Source of the DNA: Thalassotalea marina
GTDB taxonomy: Bacteria > Pseudomonadota > Gammaproteobacteria > Enterobacterales > Alteromonadaceae
DNA: 64,000 bases
Direction of reading: 5' to 3'
Assembly (NCBI RefSeq): GCF_014656435.1
Contig: NZ_BNCK01000008.1
Location: 1 to 64,000, forward strand
The translations under genes were made by a program, and so were the position numbers. The first letter of the stretch is position 1. Each line of letters begins with the position of its first letter. The notes beneath the pieces are model-generated. The model saw only the letters and a list, made by a program, of their open reading frames with translations. It did not search any database and was not told the origin of the DNA. Positions 1-6,046 of this stretch are shown in pieces.

Positions 1-46
1 GGTCGATCCCACAATAAAAATCATGTAATTTGGTATAGAATTTCAT
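1..46 (-). CDS. IS110-family transposase, 5' end only (cut by window edge)
   Basis: Fifteen codons are visible on the minus strand, reading MKFYTKLHDFYCGID, after a good ribosome binding site (AAGGAG, plus-strand 55-60). This is the usual N-terminus of IS110-family DEDD transposases, in which the Asp of the GID motif is the first RuvC-like catalytic residue. The rest lies left of the window, so completeness cannot be judged. IS110 enzymes recombine a circular intermediate into target DNA. Confidence 0.75.
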   Translation of the reverse strand, partial: MKFYTKLHDFYCGID

Positions 47-149
47 TGAGCTTTCTCCTTTTGGTTTGGTCGCCTAGAAGTTTAGCCAATGGTTAAACTT
101 CGGGGAGAAGGTTCAATAAGTATCAAGCCAATAAAGTGACGGGACTGCT
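47..149 (-). other. Non-coding end of the IS110 element with a hairpin
   Basis: This stretch lies upstream of the IS110 start codon and ends where the inverted repeat of the next element begins. It contains an inverted repeat, AAGTTTA (78-84) and TAAACTT (94-100), with an inner CC/GG pair. In IS110-group elements the non-coding end before the recombinase gene can encode a bridge RNA. That this segment does so is inference, and the element boundary is not fixed. Confidence 0.4.
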
Positions 150-171
150 AAAAAAATAAAGTGGACACCCA
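150..171. repeat. Left terminal inverted repeat of the REP-transposase element
   Basis: A 22-bp sequence (A7 then TAAAGTGGACACCCA) matches the reverse complement of 1698-1719 at 20 of 22 positions; the differences are two adjacent bases (TG versus CA). It lies 70 bp upstream of the transposase gene, so the pair brackets gene and downstream repeat as one unit of about 1.57 kb. No clear target-site duplication is visible. Confidence 0.65.
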
Positions 172-241
172 CCTTTAGTTGGCAAAATTTCAAAACTTAA
201 CTAGGCTTTGACCATCATTATTGTTATCGCAAGGAAGCGAG

Positions 242-1216
242 ATGACTATCGCCAGAAGCCGCCAAGTGTGTTTGGCGGCTACCCCATATTATCATTGTAT
301 TTCCCGTTGTGTTCGCCGTGCTTTTTTGTGTGGTAAAGATGTTGTTACTGGTAAAAGTTATGAACACCGAAGGCAATGGGTTGAGAAGAAACTGTTTCAA
401 CTGAGTGATGTCTTTGCCATTGATGTCTGTGCTTATGCAATAATGAGTAACCACGTTCATTTGGTTCTGTTTATTGATGAAGAGACTGCAAATAATTGGT
501 CAATGGATGAGGTGCTTAAACGCTGGCATCAACTCTTTAATGGCACGTTGCTAACACAAAAGTATTTACGTGGTGAAACGCTATTGGAGCCCATGTTATA
601 CATAGTCAAACAAACCGCTGAGCAATACCGTAAACGCTTAATGGATATCAGCTGGTTGATGCGCTTATTAAATGAATCGATTGCCAGACAAGCAAACCGA
701 GAAGATAACTGTAAAGGTCGATTCTGGGAAGGTCGCTTTAGCTCACAAGCATTACTCGATGAAAAAGCATTAGCCGCTTGTATGGCTTACGTGGATTTAA
801 ACCCGATTAGAGCCAACATAGCTAAAACACCGGAAACCTCAAACTACACCAGTATTAAATTACGCATCAAAGCGGCTATTAAAGGCAAGCAGCCTGAAAA
901 GTTACAACCTTTTGTGGGTAATCCGAGAAAAGATATGCCAACAGGCCTACCGTTTGCTTTAACGGACTATATTGAACTTGTTGAAAAGACAGGGCGTTGT
1001 ATCAGAGAAGATAAAAAAGGTTTTATTACACAGCATCAACCCAAACTGCTCACACGGCTTAATATCAGCGCCGATAACTGGGCTATTTTAAGTCAACAAT
1101 TTAGCCGCTATTTTCGAGGCGCTGTGGGTGATGTTGATAGCTTGACCGAATATTGCCATCACCAACAACGAATACGGCGCACCAATCTCGCTAATTGTGA
1201 GAAGCTATTAGCCTAA
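242..1216 (+). CDS. REP-associated tyrosine transposase (Y1_Tnp, IS200-like HUH family)
   Basis: A 324-residue single-strand DNA transposase of the RAYT type. The HUH metal-binding motif is visible as SNHVHLV near residue 77, after the family's N-terminal YYHCISRCVRRAFLCG segment. These enzymes nick and rejoin single-stranded DNA at hairpin repeats through a tyrosine. I chose ATG 242 because AAGGA (231-235) is 6 nt upstream; a TTG at 221 would add seven residues. The gene looks intact. Its last 15 codons fall inside a tandemly duplicated 274-bp unit, so a second gene tail follows downstream. Terminal inverted repeats at 150-171 and 1698-1719 flank it. Confidence 0.85.
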   Translation: MTIARSRQVCLAATPYYHCISRCVRRAFLCGKDVVTGKSYEHRRQWVEKKLFQLSDVFAIDVCAYAIMSNHVHLVLFIDEETANNWSMDEVLKRWHQLFNGTLLTQKYLRGETLLEPMLYIVKQTAEQYRKRLMDISWLMRLLNESIARQANREDNCKGRFWEGRFSSQALLDEKALAACMAYVDLNPIRANIAKTPETSNYTSIKLRIKAAIKGKQPEKLQPFVGNPRKDMPTGLPFALTDYIELVEKTGRCIREDKKGFITQHQPKLLTRLNISADNWAILSQQFSRYFRGAVGDVDSLTEYCHHQQRIRRTNLANCEKLLA

Positions 1217-1444
1217 ACACCAAATTAACTTAATCGAGTCTAACTATTCTTTAATTGGAAGGGAGATGTTCAGCCAAGATTTCTTAATTACTCTACAGAA
1301 ACACTCAATTCATCTTTTTGATTTGTTTATAGTGATTTATTCCTGTTTTTGATAAAGGTGAATCTGGCGCATCTCAATATTAATTACGTTTAGATATTCA
1401 GTTACTTCTTGTTAATGTTATATTGGGTGTCTGCTTTAGTTTTT
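1171..1444 (+). repeat. 274-bp tandem direct repeat, copy 1
   Basis: Copy 1 starts inside the transposase gene at AATACGGCGCACC and runs to the base before copy 2. The two copies have the same length and differ only by scattered substitutions. The unit includes the last 15 transposase codons and about 228 bp of AT-rich non-coding DNA, and ends with an approximate terminal-repeat sequence (TGGGTGTCTGCTTTAG). Confidence 0.9.
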
Positions 1445-1490
1445 AATACGGCGCACCAATCTCGCTAATTGTGAGAAGCTATTAGCCTAA
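1445..1490 (+). pseudogene. Duplicated transposase C-terminal tail
   Basis: The first 46 bp of repeat copy 2 repeat the final 15 codons and stop codon of the upstream transposase gene (reading IRRTNLANCEKLLA then stop). There is no start codon or ribosome binding site, so it is a by-product of the tandem duplication. Confidence 0.8.
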
Positions 1491-1718
1491 ACACCTAATT
1501 AACCTAATCGAGTCTAACTATTCTTTAATTGGAAGGTAGATGTTCAGCCTAGATTTCTTAATTACTCTACAGAAACACTCAATTCATCTTTTTGATTTGT
1601 TTATAGTGATTCATTCCAGTTTTTGATAAAGGTGAATCTGGTGCATCTCAATATTAATTACGTTTAGATATTCAGTTACTTCTTGTTAATGTTATTTTGG
1701 GTGTCTGCTTTATTTTTT
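1445..1718 (+). repeat. 274-bp tandem direct repeat, copy 2
   Basis: Copy 2 directly abuts copy 1 with no spacer. Its far end carries the better match to the left terminal inverted repeat, so the outer end of the element is here. The arrangement suggests slippage or a misplaced excision/integration at the 3' end of the transposase element. Confidence 0.9.
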
Positions 1719-1719
1719 T
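1698..1719. repeat. Right terminal inverted repeat of the REP-transposase element
   Basis: The reverse complement of this 22-bp segment (A7 then TAAAGCAGACACCCA) pairs with 150-171 with two mismatches. A less perfect version ends repeat copy 1 near 1424-1444. Confidence 0.65.
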
Positions 1720-2102
1720 GTCTAGTCTTCCAACTCTGCCTGCTTGTTAGCTTGTACAAGTTCAACTCTTTCAAAGTCGAACACAGATTTTTTGCCTAAT
1801 ACAACGAGTTATAAGCCTGTTTCTAACACTAGCTTTGAGAGTTTTGGTTGAATTGCCGTTTCAGCAGCAAGATGCGGTTATCAGTCATTTATATGATTGG
1901 CGACTTTAATTATCGCTATCGGACTCTTTTAAAGATAATCAATATCTTAAAATAAAGGCAGGCTTTGCACTTGTCATAAACATCCACTGTGTGGATACTA
2001 AGTACAGAATTGGCTAAATTGAGCCTGTTTATCAACTTCACTATGGCATATTGATGCCGAGTTGGTCGTTCATTTCATTCGTTAAATGCTTAGGGAGTTC
2101 AA
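1720..2102. other. Intergenic region, no supported gene
   Basis: About 380 bp with no gene having a start codon and ribosome binding site. An open frame without a start runs from 1751 to 1909. A hairpin-forming segment lies at 2033-2064 (CAACT/AGTTG arms around GGCAT/ATGCC). The end (GTTAAATGC then TTAGGGAG before the next start) resembles a cassette junction, but no full attC site could be assigned. Confidence 0.5.
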
Positions 2103-2297
2103 ATGGGTAATTGGAACAAAAATGATAACACTAAAAATAACGCAATCGCATTTGGCATTGCTATCGGGGTAGCAATAGGTTCTGGTATTGGCGTAGCTCT
2201 TGGGAATTTAGCTTTAGGTATTGGAGTAGGAATTGCTATTGGAGCTGCGATAGCTTTAGGACAAAAGAGTAAACAAGAAAAAAACAACGATGAGTAG
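2103..2297 (+). CDS. Small glycine-zipper membrane protein, unknown function
   Basis: A 64-residue protein with a hydrophilic Asn/Lys-rich start, a central run of Gly-x-x-x-Gly-like repeats (GIAIGVAIGSGIGVALG, then GIGVGIAIGAAIALG) and a charged KSKQEKNNDE tail. The glycine-zipper core should form one or two tightly packed membrane helices. AGGGAG about 7 nt before the ATG supports translation. The opposite strand also has an open frame here, caused by the repetitive composition. Small orphan genes of this type are often seen in mobile cassettes, and a GNAT gene follows 123 bp downstream in the same direction. Function unknown. Confidence 0.6.
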   Translation: MGNWNKNDNTKNNAIAFGIAIGVAIGSGIGVALGNLALGIGVGIAIGAAIALGQKSKQEKNNDE

Positions 2298-2420
2298 GCT
2301 TGTAATTGGCAAAGAACATAGTCTTCAATAAAGGACTTAACACACTTGGTTTGTTTTCATCACTAAGTTTAGCCAATAGTTTTCTGACGCTTATGACTGC
2401 GTTATACCATTAGGGGAAAA

Positions 2421-2897
2421 ATGAAGCCTAATTTAAACGGAATTAACGTTGTTTTGAGGTCAATTCAAGCCAATGATTTAGATGATTTGTTTGAAATTTA
2501 TGGTGATATTCAAACAATGGAATTTGCCTCAGATCCGGTTTTTACATCAAAAGATACGATATTTCAGATGCTAGAAAGCGTTGCCCAACTAGAAAAGGCG
2601 GGTGAATCCTTTGAATGGGCAGTTGTTGAGCAAGCGACCAACAAAGTTATCGGAACTTGCGGATTACACAGTTTTAGCGCTTGTGGTCATTCTTGTGAGC
2701 TTGGGTGTTTACTAAATTCATCATATTGGCGACAAGGCTTCATGACAGAAGCGCTTGGTTTATTACTTCTTCATGCAAAAACTTTGGGCATTGTAAAATT
2801 GTATGCAGATATCGATGAAGGCAACTTTCGATCTAAAGCTTTGTTTAAAAAATTAGGCTTTAATGTTCAAAATGGTCAGTTTCAGCGCTCGCTGTGA
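2421..2897 (+). CDS. GNAT-family N-acetyltransferase (RimJ/RimL-like)
   Basis: A 158-residue acetyltransferase that would move an acetyl group from acetyl-CoA to an unknown amine. The RimJ/RimL-like layout is visible: an N-terminal LRSIQANDLDDLFEIYGD segment, a central beta strand (VIGTCGLHSF), the acetyl-CoA loop region YWRQGFMTEALGLLL (motif A; the usual Q/RxxGxG/A is diverged) and a C-terminal NFRSKALFKKLGF segment. It is a little shorter than typical members (about 170). ATG 2421 follows AGGGGAAAA. It stands alone in the accessory patch; substrate not predictable. Confidence 0.85.
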   Translation: MKPNLNGINVVLRSIQANDLDDLFEIYGDIQTMEFASDPVFTSKDTIFQMLESVAQLEKAGESFEWAVVEQATNKVIGTCGLHSFSACGHSCELGCLLNSSYWRQGFMTEALGLLLLHAKTLGIVKLYADIDEGNFRSKALFKKLGFNVQNGQFQRSL

Positions 2898-3183
2898 GGT
2901 TTTGCATAACAAAGTACTCTAAAGCAATTCAGCTCGCGTGGTATTTTTATTATACATTTTGAATTAGTAACTAAGGCAGTATTCGAAAGTATTGAAAAGT
3001 GCTCGTCCTACCTTGTTAAGGTGTTATTTTTATGCGCTTGTGCTCGTCAAGTCGCCTGTAATATCTAGTTTTGCTGATGCTTTAAACCTTTTAGCTCTCA
3101 CTATGTAAGCAAATTTATTGTTACAATGAGTATCATGGTTTTAACTGTTACAAAAAGTAATCAATAATTGATTTTTGCTTGTT
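2898..3183. other. Intergenic region before the Zur-type promoter
   Basis: No gene, RNA or repeat was recognised. The segment is AT-rich and ends in the promoter region of the DUF1826 gene, with TTGATT (3168-3173) as a possible -35 element. Confidence 0.5.
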
Positions 3184-3200
3184 ATGTTATATTATAACAT
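3184..3200. promoter_or_regulatory. Candidate Zur box (zinc-uptake regulator operator)
   Basis: A perfect 17-bp palindrome, ATGTTATA-T-TATAACAT, ends 28 bp before the DUF1826 start codon. It matches the core of the known gammaproteobacterial Zur consensus (GTTATAnTATAAC). Its position over the likely -10 region fits repression when zinc is plentiful. The sequence match is direct; binding by Zur is inferred. Confidence 0.8.
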
Positions 3201-3228
3201 TTGTTTTGAATGATTTGATTTAACAGAT

Positions 3229-3882
3229 ATGCTCGCTGAAACTACCATTAATTACCCTTACGCCAATTTAGGCGATACTCCTCAAGCATTCACCGCTATA
3301 TATCAAGAGAACTGTAATATCGGGATATGGCGGCAAAGTGTGCCACCTGCGTTAGTTGATAGCTTATCAAGTGCTGTTGTTGATTACGCTTTCCCCTCTT
3401 TAGCAACCATTGTTGAACCTGAACAAGCCAAAGATCTGATCCTTGAACGATATAGTGATATGACGGGGGTAGAAGCATTTGCAGATCATGTTGCTCTGTT
3501 AATTGACATGTACTGCTGTTTATTTGATTTAAACGCCGCTGGCTTGCGACTCAAAAAGCTAACTGGTGCCATGTGTCCTAAGTTTCATGTTGATCATGTG
3601 CCTTGTCGTTTGGTTGTTACTTATTGTGGGGTCGCGACACAATGGCTGATAGAGGACAACATTGACCGCACTAAATTAGGTATTGCTAGCGCAGGATTAA
3701 CTGATGAACAGTCAGGCATTTGTTTAGATCATACAATGATTGAACAAATGCAAGCAGGCGATGTGGCGTTGCTAAAAGGGGAAAAATGGCTAAACAATGA
3801 GGGGAGAGGGTTAGTGCACCGTTCACCCAGTGCTGCCCCAGATTCGCCTCGTATTGTGATGACATTAGATTTTGCACGTTAA
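3229..3882 (+). CDS. DUF1826 family protein, probable zinc-starvation gene
   Basis: A 217-residue cytosolic protein recognised as DUF1826. Its most striking segment is a His/Asp/Cys-rich centre, CPKFHVDHVPCRLVVTYCG (about residues 115-133), followed by a C-terminal VHRSP segment. The HVDH and later His could bind metal, somewhat like a 2-oxoglutarate-oxygenase fold, but no activity is established. The upstream Zur box and the following MerC-family gene place it in a zinc-limitation response; DUF1826 genes are known near Zur-regulated genes. No signal peptide or membrane segment. A role in metal trafficking is inference. Confidence 0.8.
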   Translation: MLAETTINYPYANLGDTPQAFTAIYQENCNIGIWRQSVPPALVDSLSSAVVDYAFPSLATIVEPEQAKDLILERYSDMTGVEAFADHVALLIDMYCCLFDLNAAGLRLKKLTGAMCPKFHVDHVPCRLVVTYCGVATQWLIEDNIDRTKLGIASAGLTDEQSGICLDHTMIEQMQAGDVALLKGEKWLNNEGRGLVHRSPSAAPDSPRIVMTLDFAR

Positions 3883-3930
3883 ATTCGATCAGATCATGGT
3901 TATCACTATTTGTACAATAGGTACTTTATT

Positions 3931-4329
3931 ATGTATTTTTCCAAGCTCTCTGTATTTTTAGACAAGTTTGCTATTTCTTTGTCTGCTTTATGTGTTATTC
4001 ATTGTTTGATGGCGCCAGTGTTAATTGCGCTTATGCCTGCCTTAGCCGCGTTAGGTTTAGCGGGTGAAAACTTTCATCTGTATATGGTTTATGCGGTATT
4101 ACCATCAAGTGTACTGGCAGCAGTATTAGGGTGTCGTAAACACAAGCGTTATGATGTCACCATCCCGATTTCTATAGGTTTATTTATTTTAGTGCTAACT
4201 GCCATTGTTGGTGGTGAAATATTAGGGCAGGGCATGGAAAGAGCATTGACCTTAGTGGGGGCGGTGATTATCGCTTACGGTCATCTCCTTAACTATCGAT
4301 TATGTCAGCGCCAAGATTGCCATTGTTAA
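3931..4329 (+). CDS. MerC-family integral membrane protein
   Basis: A 132-residue membrane protein with about four hydrophobic helices (near residues 10-35, 43-62, 70-92 and 100-120). The MerC-type Cys pair is visible in the first helix (CVIHCLMAP), and the C-terminus is Cys/His-rich (CQRQDCHC). MerC proteins carry Hg(II) across the inner membrane; non-mer homologues may move other metals. With the Zur-box gene 48 bp upstream, co-transcription and zinc transport is the better guess here. ATG 3931 is preferred over an in-frame TTG at 3910 because MYFSKLSVFLDKFAIS matches the family's N-terminus. Confidence 0.75.
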   Translation: MYFSKLSVFLDKFAISLSALCVIHCLMAPVLIALMPALAALGLAGENFHLYMVYAVLPSSVLAAVLGCRKHKRYDVTIPISIGLFILVLTAIVGGEILGQGMERALTLVGAVIIAYGHLLNYRLCQRQDCHC

Positions 4330-4332
4330 AAC

Positions 4333-4366
4333 AAAAAAGGGAGAGCTTAACTAGCTTCTCCCTTTC
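4333..4366 (+). terminator. Rho-independent terminator after merC-like gene
   Basis: A GGGAGA/TCTCCC hairpin (4339-4362) with inner GCT/AGC pairing, A-rich on its left and T-rich on its right, lies between convergent genes. It could act in both directions. Confidence 0.75.
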
Positions 4367-4384
4367 ATTTAATCAAGTTGTTGA

Positions 4385-5746
4385 TTAAAGTGCGTTGATC
4401 ATATCAAAATCAATGTTTGGTGCATCGGTTTGTTCACGAGTGAATTGAGTACCAAAGGTTGTTGGTCCGGTAAAAAATCCTGTATTTCGTAAGAAAAATT
4501 CACCATTTTCTTCACCACCTTGGTAGTCCATACGTGCTTTTTTGTCTGCAGTTGCATCATAGCTGAAACTCGCTTGGCTAATTGCTTGCCAGTCGCCGCC
4601 ATCGGTACGTAACCACTGGTTACCGTAATATGCTTTACGCTCAAATTGGCCAGCACCGGTAATAAAGTTTTCAAGAAAGGCATGTGGTCTTGCAACATAA
4701 GTTGATGTTTTAGGGCGTCTGAAGCTGGCGATTAACTGCCATTTTTCTAATTCAGGTGCATAAAAATAAGCAGTATAGTCACTATGTTGGTCGATATCTG
4801 CCGGCTTTATACGCAATAAGAAACGATAGCGTGTATCAGGCTTCCAGTTATAAACTAAAAAGCTTTGGCCACCTGAACCTTCGTTACCAAACTTACCTGT
4901 ATTCACATCAGCACCTTTTTTAAGTAGTTTGATGCGATCTTCTTCTGGTATTTCATTTGGGTTGTCAGTTTGGTAAGGGCTCCATACTGAAAAAAGTACA
5001 CGACGTTCGGTTGGAGAGTTTACTTGGATCCCCATGTAACCTTCAGCAAAACCGTTAGCCATAAAATAAGATCCCATCGTATCTTGGCCTTGAGGTACTT
5101 CAAGCTCTGTGTAAAACCATTCATAAGCGGCGTCTGGGTTAGGCACTTGATAGTTTAAATGCACAGAAGGGCCGCGACGTCCCCAGTAAAAGTCGTCTTT
5201 TACATAATAAATATTGCCAGTGCTAGCCGTTCCACCAATGTTAACGTGTTGAATATCAGCGATAGTATCTGCTGAATGATTGATGCCGCGGATAACGATT
5301 CGCTGATATCCTGCTTCATCAATAACAAATTCATCAACATAGATAGCTTTTTGCTCAGTGTTGTTTAAGGTTATTAGTTTTGTTTTTCCTGCTACCTCAA
5401 CTTCTAATGTTGAACTACCTGACGCAACTTTAGTATCAAGGCTTAAGTGAAGGTTGCCAGTATTTTCAAGGTAAACAAAAGTGATAAGTTCTTGGTCGGT
5501 ATTTTTCCAACCTTGCAGGCCATTGTCGCTGATCAAGGTATTTGATGCATCAATATCGTTGGCAATCCAACTGTTACCAGCAACAGGAATTTTAATTTTG
5601 GTTAACTCAGCGGGATCTTTAGTCTCTGCTGGTTTTTCACTAGCTGTTGGTTCTGGTTTACTTGAACTAGAACCACCACACCCCACAAGTAAAGATAAAG
5701 AAAAAAGTAAACTTGCACCAATGTGGCAATGAAGCTGTTTAATCAT
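4385..5746 (-). CDS. DUF5077/DUF3472-type secreted lipoprotein
   Basis: A 453-residue lipoprotein. The signal peptide ends in a lipobox (LLVGC, Cys near residue 23), followed by a Ser/Pro linker. Residues about 50-180 form a beta-rich DUF5077-like module; about 185-380 match DUF3472 (DDFYWGRRGPSVHLNYQVP, then FMANGFAEGYMGIQVNS). Such proteins occur beside polysaccharide-use genes and are thought to bind or process carbohydrate; activity unknown. It lies downstream of the TonB-dependent receptor gene on the same strand, so it may help capture the GalNAc-containing glycan at the surface. GGAG is about 8 nt before the ATG. A hairpin before the gene could reduce read-through from the receptor gene. 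Confidence 0.75.
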   Translation of the reverse strand: MIKQLHCHIGASLLFSLSLLVGCGGSSSSKPEPTASEKPAETKDPAELTKIKIPVAGNSWIANDIDASNTLISDNGLQGWKNTDQELITFVYLENTGNLHLSLDTKVASGSSTLEVEVAGKTKLITLNNTEQKAIYVDEFVIDEAGYQRIVIRGINHSADTIADIQHVNIGGTASTGNIYYVKDDFYWGRRGPSVHLNYQVPNPDAAYEWFYTELEVPQGQDTMGSYFMANGFAEGYMGIQVNSPTERRVLFSVWSPYQTDNPNEIPEEDRIKLLKKGADVNTGKFGNEGSGGQSFLVYNWKPDTRYRFLLRIKPADIDQHSDYTAYFYAPELEKWQLIASFRRPKTSTYVARPHAFLENFITGAGQFERKAYYGNQWLRTDGGDWQAISQASFSYDATADKKARMDYQGGEENGEFFLRNTGFFTGPTTFGTQFTREQTDAPNIDFDMINAL

Positions 5747-5754
5747 GTATTTAC

Positions 5755-5788
5755 TCCAAATAAAAAGGCATGCAAATTGGCATACCTT
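5755..5788 (-). terminator. Terminator-like hairpin between receptor and lipoprotein genes
   Basis: On the minus strand AAGGTATGC and GCATGCCTT pair (one mismatch, 6-nt loop) and are followed by TTTATTT. It sits immediately before the lipoprotein's ribosome binding site, so it could attenuate read-through from the receptor gene. ATGAAAGGTA at its edge resembles half of the candidate AgaR motif. Confidence 0.55.
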
Positions 5789-5818
5789 TCATGTTGATTT
5801 TGTCAGTATTTAAAAAAT

Positions 5819-5849
5819 GGACGTCCATGTCTCCAAGGATAAAATCGAA
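5819..5849 (-). repeat. Duplicated 3'-flank sequence, copy 1
   Basis: This 31-bp segment is closely similar to 6016-6046 (about 26 of 31 positions with one gap each way; shared TGTCTCC core). Each copy lies directly after a stop codon that follows Lys-Phe codons on the minus strand: the remnant here, the intact receptor at the other copy. Confidence 0.7.
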
Positions 5850-5993
5850 CTAAAATTTAATATCAATGCTGAAAATGACGACAGAACCTTTAACACTCAA
5901 AAGTACTTGCTTTCCATGTTCAAGAGAGACAATCACTTTTGTCAGGGGTGCCTCCGGTGCTTGAGCTATTACTTGTCTGCCAATTAACATCAT
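5850..5993 (-). pseudogene. Probable remnant of a TonB-dependent receptor 3' end
   Basis: A 47-codon open frame starting at tandem ATGs and ending in IFSIDIKF. Its last 20 or so codons align with the intact receptor's C-terminus: KQVLLS against EQVRFLS, a shared Gly-x-Val, and a final KF; the DNA shares AGCAAGTAC. The downstream 31 bp is also duplicated. An in-frame stop lies just upstream, and there is no signal peptide or plug domain. The best reading is the leftover tail of a lost receptor copy. A genuine short peptide gene cannot be excluded. Confidence 0.5.
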
Positions 5994-6015
5994 TATTAAA
6001 GTTGATTATAAAATT

Positions 6016-6046
6016 GGACTTCCTTGTCTCCAGGGATAGAAGTCGA
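6016..6046 (-). repeat. Duplicated 3'-flank sequence, copy 2
   Basis: The partner of 5819-5849, directly after the receptor stop codon. GACTTC and GAAGTC within it form an inverted repeat, so the transcript end could fold. No clear T-run follows. Confidence 0.7.

Noticed and set aside
1751-1909. Open frame reading ALRVLVELPFQQQDAVISH near its end
   Set aside because: It looks protein-like near its end, but has no start codon and begins after a stop; could be a gene remnant, but nothing identifies it.
2298-2420. Full integron attC site between the glycine-zipper and GNAT genes
   Set aside because: ACTTAAC fits one end motif, but the other end (GTTATAC) breaks the consensus and the inner boxes do not pair convincingly.
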